Made by a program: the position numbers and the translations under genes. Source: Liopterus haemorrhoidalis (lineage: Eukaryota > Arthropoda > Insecta > Coleoptera > Dytiscidae). From it: 64,000 nt of DNA. The stretch is from NCBI GenBank assembly GCA_963971575.1, contig OZ020611.1, forward strand, positions 19,194,092 to 19,258,091, in the 5' to 3' direction. Within the stretch, counting starts at the first letter, position 1; every line of letters begins with the position of its first letter. This document shows positions 54,371 through 63,019 of the stretch, piece by piece. The notes under the pieces are model-generated. The model ran no database searches. It had not been told where the DNA came from and saw nothing but the letters and a program-made list of their open reading frames with translations.

Positions 54371-55350
54371 TCGGTAAAAATTGTAGCCAAACGGCTAAAC
54401 CTAGAGAGTTGAAATTTTGCATGCTTATACAACTATTTGACCCGCACATAGGAAAAATACTAAAACATCTAAAAAACATATCCTCCTAGAAATATAAACA
54501 AATATGTGCTCATCAAAAAAAAAAATATTTTTTTATAATTCTGAATAGGGTATCAAATGAAAGCCCTTGGTACGTGGATTAACGATCAAATTTTTATTTT
54601 TGCAAAATAAATTATTTTTAAGCGATTTTTGCAAAAATTGTGCAAAAATTTTTTTGTCCCACACCCTGTAGCCCAGATGGTTTAAACTAAAAATCTGAAA
54701 AAATTCTAAGTAATGTACATTGGTGTGAACCGGAATAGTTCAACGGGAATTTTTGATCAGATTAGGTTTCTGGAAAAAAACGCATTTTTTGTGATTTTTT
54801 GCTAATGTACACAAGTTATAGCTTTGTAACACGCCACACTATAACGTGTATGCTGGTCTAGAGGTATTAGACGCTGATTTTTCATCCAAGTAACCCGATC
54901 CGAAAGAAATCGAACCCTGAGAGAAGAGACTATTTTTTTTTAAAATTTTTATATTGTTTAAATTATTTTTTCAAAATTCTAGTTATATTTTGGCAAATGG
55001 TGCATTTAATTTTTAAAAGCGTAAATTTAATAGCCAGTGGAAATTGTTTAAATTATAATTTAATTCTGTTTCAATGTACACGAAATCAGAGGGGCGGAAC
55101 TTATAACAACCAATGGAAGCCATAGGCGCAATTTTTAAAATTCTTAATGAACCTTGCTATATATAAAAAAAAAAAAAAATCTGCACATATTTAGAAACCT
55201 AAATAATGGTATTAGGCGTTCGAATTAAAATTAACAAAAAAAATATTTTAATATAAAATTTGTTTTCGCATCCAAAATAATCATCATTCACTTACTAAAT
55301 ACCTGCAAAACCCTGAAATGTGTGAAAATTCACACTTCACATCAATTTTT
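54233..55350 (+). repeat. Repeat family A, copy 5 (reference full copy)
   Basis: About 1.12 kb. In order: TTTTTAGGGTTTTGTAGG, a long CTGT tract (54284-54371), GCCAAACGGCTAAACCTAG, GAGTTGAAATTTTGCATGC, GTATCAAATGAAAGCCC, CCCACACCCTGTAGCCCAG, GTGAACCGGAATAGTTCAAC, a tRNA-like segment, CAACCAATGGAAGCCATAG, GGTATTAGGCGTTCG, ACCTGCAAAACCCTG and a 3' hairpin GTGTGAAAATTCACAC. There is no coding frame. The 5' end can fold (AGGGTTTT...AAAACCCT). Confidence 0.92.
54848..54928 (+). other. tRNA-like segment inside family A copy 5
   Basis: A-box-like TGGTCTAGAGGTATTAGACG and a weak B box (AATCGAACCCTGAGAG). More decayed than in copies 2 and 4. Confidence 0.4.
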
Positions 55351-55412
55351 ATAGTAATGTATATTTCATGTCATAGCAACATAGCAATGTTATTACAACA
55401 CACCCCCTTAGC

Positions 55413-55545
55413 CGATCGGCGTAGCGTAATGGTAGCACAGCTACCTTGCGTTGCTAAGGTCTCGGGTTCGAATCCCGTTCAGGCATTGGAATTTACAAAA
55501 ATTAAGAATTGTCCTGACTAAAAAAATTTAAAAAAAACTCACGTC
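55413..55545 (+). mobile_element. tRNA-derived SINE, second copy (short tail)
   Basis: GATCGGCGTAGCGTAATGGT (A box), GGGTTCGAATCCCGTTCAGG (B box) and GAATTGTCCTGACTAAAAAA. Same family as 44045-44196 but without the last part of the body. It separates copia Pol from the probable LTR. No clean target duplication seen. Confidence 0.85.
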
Positions 55546-55882
55546 CTTAATCAACATTTTGGTTATGTGAATTATTGCCATTTATCAAATTTACACTTGT
55601 GACACATAACCTGTGTTTCTGTCTTGTCAACACCTTTGTCATTATATCTGCTATCATTTCTTTCGTGGATACCTATTCAATATTTATGATTCCATCTTCC
55701 ACAGCTTCCCTGATAAAACGATGTTTTAAATCTATATGTTTTGATCTAGTATGATACACATTATTTTTAGCTAAAAGTCTTGCTCCTCTATTGTCACAAT
55801 ATATTTTCAAATTATCTTCTCCCATATCAAATTCTTTCAAAACATTTTCCAAGTATATAATTTCTTTTGTAGTTTCACTTAA

Positions 55883-56793
55883 GGGTATGGTATTTTTGAT
55901 GATTTTTTTTCATTTTTTTTTCCATTGGCTTATTCGATTGTATATATCTTCAAGGGTATCTCATTAAAATTTCAAGTTAATCGGAGCAAAATTGACTGAG
56001 ATATACTCATTTTAATACTAGTACCTATTATTTGTTTTTTCGCGCCTATCGTATGTATATCAGCTTTATCAGGCTTTAATATCGATATCAACTGCTTTAT
56101 ACTCTTAGAGAGGGGACTCGTGACGAATATCTTTGATACATATATTGAAATATACTTGTATATAAGCTATATATATGTGTTGTACCGGTATATTATTTTT
56201 GAGCAGTTATACACATTCTTTATTTTTAAACGCGTTTTCTGAAAAATAGCTTTTTTTGATGCGGTGTACATCATAACTCAAAAACTAATGAATGGATCTT
56301 TCTGAAATTTTGCACACTTCTTTATAAATCATTTTAATAGGTAGTGACGTAGAGTTTTTGCTTTTATTTTGAATATTTTTTTTTTTTATAACTATTTTTC
56401 GATTACCAAACACGATTTTTTACGTTTTTTTTTTTCGATTTTTTTACTTTAAAGTCGTACCAAAAATTTAAAACTCAATTTAATAAAAAAACCTCGACGT
56501 CACTACCTGAAGAAAATTTTAAACTAACCAAAACTTTTTGAATTATATGTTTCAGATGATTGTGTCACTAGATATCGTGTACACCGCAAATCAATTTTTT
56601 TGGAGTGTATACTAAAAAATGACGCCAATGGCTCATTTTTTCAATATTTTTCAATAAAAATTTAACGCAATACTCTTCAAGTGTTGTTCTTTAAGATAGA
56701 CTTTCTCCCATTTAGCTTACCTTTACCAGGTTTCCACAAATCGTTCTTAAAAATATGCTTAAAAAATGCATAATTAACCATACCCCCCCCCCC
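55883..56793. mobile_element. TTAA-flanked TIR element in copia RNase H (911 bp)
   Basis: Starts GGGTATGGT and ends, inverted, with a G-run then GTATGGTTAATTATG. TTAA flanks both sides (55879-55882 and 56794-56797). Removing the element and one TTAA restores an unbroken copia reading frame (EYMALSETT). No transposase. TTAA targets belong to piggyBac and Kolobok superfamilies; the GGG start does not decide. Confidence 0.9.
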
Positions 56794-57013
56794 TTAATGC
56801 CATGTACTCTGCTCCTGTACTAGAAAGGGCAACTGTTCTTTGCTTCCTGGCTTCCCAACTAATTGGACCTCCAACTAATATACAGACATATCCAGTATAA
56901 TATCTTCTGTCTTGTGTACAAGATCCCCAGTCTGCGTCTGAGTAGGCCTCCAATTTTTTACCAGTTTTATTATATAATAGACTGTAATCCATTGTTCCTT
57001 TTAGATATCTTAA

Positions 57014-57173
57014 TCAGACCAATTCTGTAACTCAGTTACTATGATAATAGTAACTAAAATTGTCACTATGAGCAAGGTCATTTACTATCATGAATGAAAG
57101 TCATTGTACTTTTTATAATATTTTATCTTGTAGTAACGTTACTACACAGTAATTTTTTACAGAATTGATCTGA
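57014..57173. mobile_element. 160-bp Harbinger-like MITE in the copia relic
   Basis: Ends TCAGACCAATTCTGTAA and, inverted, TCAGATCAATTCTGTAA. TAA flanks both sides (57011-57013 and 57174-57176). The copia text continues across it (HWIAVK to LRYLKGT, with one frame slip). Confidence 0.85.
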
Positions 57174-57222
57174 TAATGTGTTTTACAGCTATCCAATGTT
57201 CTTTTCCATAAAATTTTGTCAC

Positions 57223-57400
57223 GACGCGCCTCCAGAATGGAGTTTAAAAGGCATTCGACAAAAATTAAACAATCCACGTCCTGGAATATGTAAATGCCGT
57301 AAGCTCTCTGTATTCCTTTTTGACTGGGATGTGCCAGTAAGCCAATTTAATATCCAGAGTCGTAAAATACACCGCGTAATATAACTATAACATGTAGCAA
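57223..57400 (-). pseudogene. Ty3/gypsy reverse transcriptase fragment
   Basis: The minus strand reads TLDIKLAYWHIPVKKEYREL then TAFTY, and after a frame slip IPGRGLFNFCRMPFKLHSGG. These are RT motif A (Asp of LDI) and motif B of gypsy-type Pol. The YxDD motif is missing. It abuts copia sequence at 57222. Confidence 0.78.
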
Positions 57401-57464
57401 TATTTTACTTCAAAAATTATCATGTATACTGAATAATTAGATTTTTGATTGATCATTGTATATA

Positions 57465-58771
57465 CAAGGTGTCTCAAAAGAAATTTTATATTTATTTAGC
57501 TTACTGCGTGAACGCAACGTATCCGAGGGGCGCGGGGGTTATGTCAATCGGTAGCCTGCCTCTTGGGAATTCAGTCGCTATGGAGCGTTTCTCGGGAGCA
57601 GACCGCGCGTTATGCGTGCGAGAGTTTTACAAAAACGGTGATTCGGCGACTGTAGCGCGTAGAAAATTCTGCAGTATTCGAGGTTTTCGCCACTTAAATG
57701 ATGCGCCAAGCATTCCTCTCATTCGACATTGGGTTAAAAAGTTTGAAGAGACTGGTACAACGCTGGATAAATCAAAATCCGGGCGACCTAGGTCATCAAG
57801 AACGGTAGAAAACGTGGACAATGTTAATCAGTCTGTTCGTGGGGGCGTGCAGTTACAGTGAATTCAGAGCGTTATGTGGAGATGTTAGACAACTTCTTGG
57901 TACCTGAACTGCAAAACTTTCCTGGCTAAAGACCTAAAGCTGCACCCCTACAAAATTTAATTGGTGCAAGAATTAAAGCCCCAAGATGCCAGTCAGAGGC
58001 TTAATTTTGTAAATCAGGTGATTGAGCGATTTTCAACGTTTACCAACATTTTGTTTTCGGATGAAGCTCATTTTCATCTTAATGGCCACGTAAATAAGCA
58101 GAACTGCCGCTACTGCAGTGCAACGAATCCGAAACGCAAACATCAGAAACCCCTACATTCGCCTAAAGTGACGGTATGGGCTGCGATGTCGGCGTGAGGA
58201 ATTATCGGCCCTTACTTTTTTGAAGGCGAAAGGGGGCGTGCAGTTACAGTGAATTCAGAGCGTTATGTGGAGATGTTAGACAACTTCTTGGTACCTGAAC
58301 TGCAAAACTTTCCTGGCTATAACCAAAGAACATGGTTCCAACAGGACGGAGCAACTTCACACACGTCCAATACTCTGCCACGTGTTCGTGAAATTTTCTC
58401 AGACAAATTGATCTTCCGGAGAGGTGACATAAATTGGCCTCCACGCAGTCCAGATTTAACCCCTATGGACTTTTTCCTATGGGGTTATCTTAAATCTAAA
58501 GTTTACGCCAATAAACCGACTTCACTGGCGCATTTGAAAGAAAATATCCGTCACGAAATGGTAGCCATCCCTGAGTCCACCTGCCGAGACGTCATAAGTA
58601 ATTTTACTGTTCGATTAAATGAGTGCCGAGAACGCGAGGGTCTACATTTAGACGATATTATTTTTAAGAAATAAATCCCCAAAAAGTGTATTTTAATAAT
58701 TAATAAACATTTTTTCTATACTTTTTTTTTAATCGATCCACTAAATATAAAACTTCTTTTGAGACACCTTG
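57465..58771 (+). mobile_element. Tc1/mariner element with internal duplication (1307 bp)
   Basis: TIRs of about 30 bp with one mismatch, starting CAAGGTGTCTCAAAAGAA. TA flanks both sides (57463-57464 and 58772-58773). It carries a near full-length transposase in the same orientation. It is related to the element at 13238-14151 at protein level but has different ends. Confidence 0.95.
57580..58674 (+). pseudogene. Tc1/mariner transposase (DD40D-like spacing), broken
   Basis: ATG at 57580 starts MERFSGADRALCVREFYKNG, an HTH domain. At 57841-57928 an 88-bp copy of the later catalytic region (58232-58319) replaces the linker and shifts the frame to a stop. The normal text resumes with KDLKLHPYKI, a stop, and LVQELKPQDASQRLN. 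The first catalytic Asp is in LFSDEAHFHLNGHV, the second in WFQQDGATSHT, the candidate third in DLTPMDFFLWGYL, 40 residues after the second. A further TGA breaks MSA/GIIGPYFF at about 58195. It ends DDIIFKK. Three lesions make it inactive. Confidence 0.92.
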
Positions 58772-58799
58772 TATTTGTCAGTACTAATGATTAAAAAAG

Positions 58800-59370
58800 G
58801 CCAGAAGAGGAGCTATCCAAGAAGATCATTTTACAGTCACCAAAATAAATTTCAGAGATATACTCCCTCTCATACAACAAACCGCATCAACAAAATGGCA
58901 GCAAGAGTGGCACTCTTCTGCAATGCTCAAAGGTTCTTTCCACCATAATATTGAACCTTTCATCTCAAACAAACCATGGTTTCATAATATCCCCATACCA
59001 AAAAAGACAGTCCCCACAATATCAAGAACGCGCTTCAACCACTGCCACACTTAAGCTCACCTACATAGAATAAATGTCGTTGAACTTGTGCTTCTGTGGA
59101 CAATATGCAGACACAACTCATATCCTCTTTGACTGTCCCAATCATTACACAGATTCAAACGCTCTATATCGCAACTTAACAGAATACCTGCCCTCCCCTC
59201 TCTCATTGTCATCTGTTTTACTTCACCCAACACTTCAAATCTGCACTCTTCTAATGAATTTTCTCGAAACTATTAACCAGGATCTCTAAAATAAAGTAAA
59301 TGTTCATTGAAGCTATGTGCTGGCGGAATGGTAAAACTTAAGCCAAAATACAATAAGAAGAAGAAGATTA
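58800..59370 (+). pseudogene. I/R1-type LINE 3' end with CCHC knuckle
   Basis: KINFRDILPLIQQTASTKWQ and QEWHSSAMLKGSFHH, then a break, then LNLCFCGQYADTTHILFDCP (C-x-C...H...C) to ETINQDL and a stop (59287-59289). The 3' UTR ends in AAGAAGAAGAAG. This is the C-terminus of a non-LTR Pol; no RT is left. Confidence 0.78.
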
Positions 59371-59711
59371 CAAAAAACTTTTAATAAATACCTAGGTAAT
59401 TTAAAAATCAAAATTTGATTATTATCAGGTTTAGGTATTGGCTTAAAGAATTTAGTTATATTTTTTTGTTTCGTCGCTTTTCACAGATTCTTTAACTCGT
59501 ATTGATATTCAAAAGATTCGTCAATTTTCTTTTGAAAATCTGATTTCTCTCCACGGATGGATCATTTTTCACGAAAAAGTCATTAACAAGTCAAATTATT
59601 AGTTTGGAAAATTATAATTTTTTTATAGGATTTTCTGTCCAAATTTCAAACTAAAAATTTCTGTCAAAAAAGTGTCCAAATTTTTTTCCCCCTCCCTGTT
59701 TCCAAGAGAGC
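59371..59711 (+). repeat. Family A-like relic, 5' side of the TTAA insertion
   Basis: Resumes after 60980 with ACTAAAAATCTGAAAC and GGGAACCGAAATAGTTCAAC, so the TTAA element split a diverged family A-like repeat here (compare CCCTGTAGCC...TTTAAACTAAAAATC in copy 5). Confidence 0.5.
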
Positions 59712-59715
59712 TTAA

Positions 59716-60976
59716 GGGGACATTCGCCTTTGGAATTGAAAAAAAAAACACTTTTTAAAAATTTTATTATGAAAAAACTATTTTATTTATTGACAAAATT
59801 TCTTTTGGACATTGTTAAACAGTCTCTAAAGAATATAAATCAATTTTTTTTTTTCATTTTTAGTTTCCCTTTGCTGCTGTAGAGGGCGTCATCCAAAAGT
59901 TACTTTTCAAACGGTAGGACATATTGTGGACCTCCTGTAACAGATTTTTGAAAAATTCAAAATGGATTGTATTCTTGAAACTCAAAACTATACAATAAGC
60001 CTCTAAAACTCATACTTTGTCATATTTTGAAGTTTTTGTATGTATATTTCTGAAAAATGCGAAAAAAACGGCATTTTTTGGGTGTAAGTCACCCCCGTAA
60101 AAAAAGGGGGGGTATTTTTTTTAACTTTTAGAGGCTTATTATTTACTATTTTCAATAAGTAATCGAATGCTCTTTGGTTTTTTAAAATCGGTCGAGTAGA
60201 CTCGGAGAAAAATGTCCTACCAGTTTGAAAAAGGTAGTTTCGAGAAAAACGCATTTAAGGTTTTTTTGCCATAATTTTATTGAATAAAAGGTCGAAAACT
60301 TTTTTTTTACATTTAATAGGCCATTCCTGGTGAATACTGAGGACCCTCGTTATCTAGTAATTGCTGTAAGTGGCTGGCCAAAGCTTTTTTCTTCTTAATC
60401 GACCTTCTTTTGACTGCTCACTGCTCCTCCTATTGGCTTGAGAGATACGGTCCTCGTCAACTTTTTGCGCAAAAGCCGTTGCAGTTTCGCCAATTTTGAT
60501 GCCCATGAGATCCATAATAGCTAGGTAAGTTCTCGAGCCTTCGTTGAAAATGGGTGCTGCGATCCACGCTGCAATTTCAGTCACATCTTTGCCAGAAAAC
60601 TTGCTTTTCGGAGAAATGTTCCAAATCAAATTGTTGTAACTTTCGTTACTATTTTGAGTATTTTTGCCAAGACATATTTGCAGCAACTCATCACTACTAA
60701 GTGACTCGTAAACTGACAAAATGTAGCCACAAATGCTTGGATCTAGTGGTGGCTTATGAGTAAAAGGCTCATTTTTTTCCTCGCTTTGCAAAAATTTACA
60801 CCAATCTTTTCGGTTTTTACTCATGGGCATACGCTGTTACAAATATAGCTGTAACTTTTTTTCTATTACGAATTTCTTGATGAAATTTTAGGAGGCAACT
60901 TTTGAACGTATATAGAATCGAAATATGTAAAAATCTCAAAATCTATTTTTTGAAAATTTCAAAAGCGAATGTCCCC
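59716..60976 (-). mobile_element. TTAA-flanked element with transposase fragment (1261 bp)
   Basis: Starts GGGGACATTCGCCTTTGG and ends, inverted, GGGGACATTCGCTTTTG. TTAA flanks both sides (59712-59715 and 60977-60980). The minus strand has a 158-codon frame resembling a transposase C-terminus. This fits a deletion derivative of a Kolobok-type element. Confidence 0.88.
60354..60830 (-). CDS. Transposase C-terminal fragment, Kolobok/Mutator-like
   Basis: ATG-initiated frame without stops, MPMSKNRKDWCKFLQSEEKN, then PPLDPSICGYILSVYESLSS, KNTQNSNESYNNLIWNISPK, EIAAWIAAPIFNEGSRTYLA and a basic tail (RRSSEQSKEGRLRRKKLW). The pattern W-C-K-(F/W), KTQN-x-NES...W...PK and FN-x-G is what I know from the C-terminal part of insect proteins annotated as Mutator-like or Kolobok transposases. 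The N-terminal catalytic region is absent; family members run to several hundred residues. The TTAA target favours Kolobok. Whether the short protein is made is unknown. Confidence 0.6.
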   Translation of the reverse strand: MPMSKNRKDWCKFLQSEEKNEPFTHKPPLDPSICGYILSVYESLSSDELLQICLGKNTQNSNESYNNLIWNISPKSKFSGKDVTEIAAWIAAPIFNEGSRTYLAIMDLMGIKIGETATAFAQKVDEDRISQANRRSSEQSKEGRLRRKKLWPATYSNY

Positions 60977-61041
60977 TTAAACTAAAAATCTGAAACGAAA
61001 TGTGTATATTGATGGGAACCGAAATAGTTCAACAGGAATTT

Positions 61042-61165
61042 TTTTTTTTATTATTATTTTTTTTTTTTTAATTTAATGGCCTTTGCTGCTGTGGCAATTA
61101 GCCAGGACAATTTTTATTTTAGAAAATTTCCATGCCTGAACTGGATTCGAACTCGAGACCTTCAC
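61042..61165 (-). mobile_element. tRNA-derived SINE, reverse, 5' truncated
   Basis: On the minus strand: GTCTCGAGTTCGAATCCAGT (B box), CAGGCATGGAAATTTTC, AATTGTCCTGGCTAATTGCC and CACAGCAGCAAAGGCC, then a poly-A tail. The A box is missing. Exact 13-bp duplication AACAGGAATTTTT at 61031 and 61166. Confidence 0.9.
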
Positions 61166-61177
61166 AACAGGAATTTT

Positions 61178-61436
61178 TGATCAAATTAGTTTTTCGAAAC
61201 ATAGGGATTTTATGTCTCTGCAAAAATTATTATTTTATAAAATTTATTTTGTGGTATCAAAAGAAAGGTCTCAAGGTGAAGATTAAGGATCGATAAGTAT
61301 TTTCTTTAAATTTATTTTTTTTAACACGATTTTTACCAAATATGTTTAAATAAACTCTTGTCCCATACCTTATAACCCAGGGTTATAATCTAGAAATTTG
61401 AAAAAATTCTGAGTAATGCACATTAATGTGAACTGA
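61178..61436 (+). repeat. Diverged family A-like relic
   Basis: GATCAAATTAGTTTTTCGAA, GGTATCAAAAGAAAGGTC, GATTAAGGATCGATAAGT, AACTCTTGTCCCATACC and AATGCACATTAATGTGAAC. This class (also 49670-49920 and 25780-26110) follows the family A order but lacks its 3' half. Confidence 0.55.
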
Positions 61437-61594
61437 AATGTTGAAAGTTGTACATGTATGTCGCTATTTGGTGCGGAACTTGCAAATTATATTATCGTTT
61501 TATATATTTAACTTTAACGTTGTGAGCGTTATATTCTACTTTCTTGGATTTAAAGTAGTTAAATTCCGTAGCAAACCACGGGTACTCCAGCTAG
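61437..61594 (+). mobile_element. Helitron-like 3' end
   Basis: CCGTAGCAAACCACGGGTAC (a short CCGT/ACGG stem) then TCCAG and CTAG (61591-61594), followed by T. Resembles the ends at 22452 and, reverse, 15013. The 5' part is not recognised. Confidence 0.5.
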
Positions 61595-61739
61595 TTATGT
61601 ATATAGATCACCAATACAAATCTGATGTACCAAAGTCTAAATATCGATTGACGTCCCCTGGGAATTATATGTCCATACAATGGTCTATTACATAGACATG
61701 TAGTCCAACGCAAGCTGGGGTCAACAAAGGTGACACTCT

Positions 61740-61790
61740 ACCTTTATAAAAGACACGACACTGTCACTATCAGAGTAGTATCAGCGGTGG
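61740..61790 (+). promoter_or_regulatory. Candidate TATA promoter
   Basis: CTTTATAAAAGACACG is followed about 25 bases later by CACTATCAGAGTAG. The spacing resembles a TATA box and initiator, as in LTRs or host genes. No matching gene or LTR pair was found. Confidence 0.25.
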
Positions 61791-62970
61791 CTACAGCTAG
61801 CCACGAGACGTTTAATAACAGTGAACTGATAAAGGTACAGTGATTTTGTGACGGTGTTATGTGGTCATTACGGATTATTTTACGGATTTTTTAAGGATTT
61901 TATTTTGTGTTTGGTGGTTTAGTTTTTATTTTATTTTTCTTTATTTTTTTCTAAATTATATTTATATGAAAAATTTATTTTCATATTTAATTGTTAAGCA
62001 TTTTTCTTAAAATTCATTTTAAATTTGAAGGTATTATTATTTTACTTTTCTGCTATATGGCATCTTCCTTTAAATTTATTTTCTTTAAATATAAGTATTT
62101 ATTTTTTTAATTCGTTTTTAATTTGTCGGTATTTTTTTTTTTACTTTCCATCTATATTGTTACCTTCTTTTTATTTTAATATTTTTTAAATATTAGGAAT
62201 GTAAATATCGATCATAGGTATCAATACTTTGTATAAGTATCGGTATCGTTTCGGAGTATGAAAGAAAAGTATCGATTCCTTACTAGTATCGATAGTATGG
62301 TTTCAACCCTAGATAGATTTCAAAATGAAATATTAGAAATTTTTTCAATTCTTGGATACGGATTATTTTGCAGATTTTCTAAATATTTATCAAAATTTTA
62401 TTTTTATTTATAATTGAGTATTTATTTAAATTTTTATTTTAAAATTTACATTTAGTTTTCCATTTTTTTATTTTTTTATTTTAATTTTGTATATATTGTC
62501 CTCTTTATTTAATTTAAATTTTATTTAATTAATTTGATTACAAAATGAAATATTAAAAATTATTTTTCAGTTCTTCGATACGGATTATTTTGGCTTTTTT
62601 TAAAATATTTTTCTATCTAAATTTTAATTTTTTTACCTCCATTTAATTTTAATTAAATATATTAAATATTTTAATAATTCGTGTTATTTAATTTCAAATT
62701 CAGTTAGTTGGTTAGTTAAATTTTTGGCCCATAGCAATGATAGCTATTTACGTAATTTCAAATTCAAATCTAAGAAGATATATGTTTTTCTTTATTCGTG
62801 AATTATTTTACGGATGGAAATTTTTAATAATGCTTTATTTATTTATTTTAGATAGTCTAACTGTATGCCTGTCTATCTGTTTGTCTGTAACTAATATGGT
62901 CAAACAGCCAAATCTAGAGAATTGATAATTGTTATGCACATATATATTATACTCTAAAAAAAAGTGTTAA
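61791..62970. other. AT-rich stretch, no gene
   Basis: TACGGATTATTTT-type words recur (about 61876, 62355, 62579). 62200-62310 has GTATCGAT words like a hAT end. 62850-62940 keeps a CTGT tract followed by CCAAATCTAGAGAATTGA, the family A module in worn form. Confidence 0.45.
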
Positions 62971-62974
62971 AAGT

Positions 62975-63019
62975 ACTTCATGGTACACTAAAAAATGAGC
63001 TTTTAGTATACCATGAAGT
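62975..63019. repeat. Perfect-looking hairpin, 19-bp arms
   Basis: ACTTCATGGTACACTAAAA and its inverse (one mismatch) are separated by a 7-base loop. Confidence 0.85.

Larger units (their letters stand above)
55351..57222 (-). pseudogene. Ty1/copia relic: RNase H and possible LTR start
   Basis: From high to low coordinates the minus strand reads EHWIAVK, RYLKGTMDYSLLYN, KKLEAYSDADWGSCTQDRR, GPISWEARKQRTVALSSTGA and EYMALSETTKEIIYLENVL. It continues YCDNRGARLLAKNNVYHTRS, KHIDLKHRFIREAVEDG, a stop, then VSTKEMIADIMTKVL. These are the RNase H domain and C-terminus of copia Pol; DADWG and the DNRGA Asp are visible. A purine tract AAGGGGGTG and TGTTGTAATAACATTGC near 55404-55375 may be the polypurine tract and 3' LTR start. 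The gene is cut by a TTAA element, a 160-bp MITE and a SINE, and it has a frameshift and stop of its own. Confidence 0.87.

Noticed and set aside
54178..54489. Thr-Asp-Arg-Gln or Ser-Val-Cys-Leu repeat frames
   Set aside because: Produced by the CTGT tract of family A; the same occurs at 7337-7546 and 48869-49124.
57178..57384. Forward 68-codon frame as a novel protein
   Set aside because: The opposite strand reads clear gypsy RT and copia sequence, which explains the open frame.
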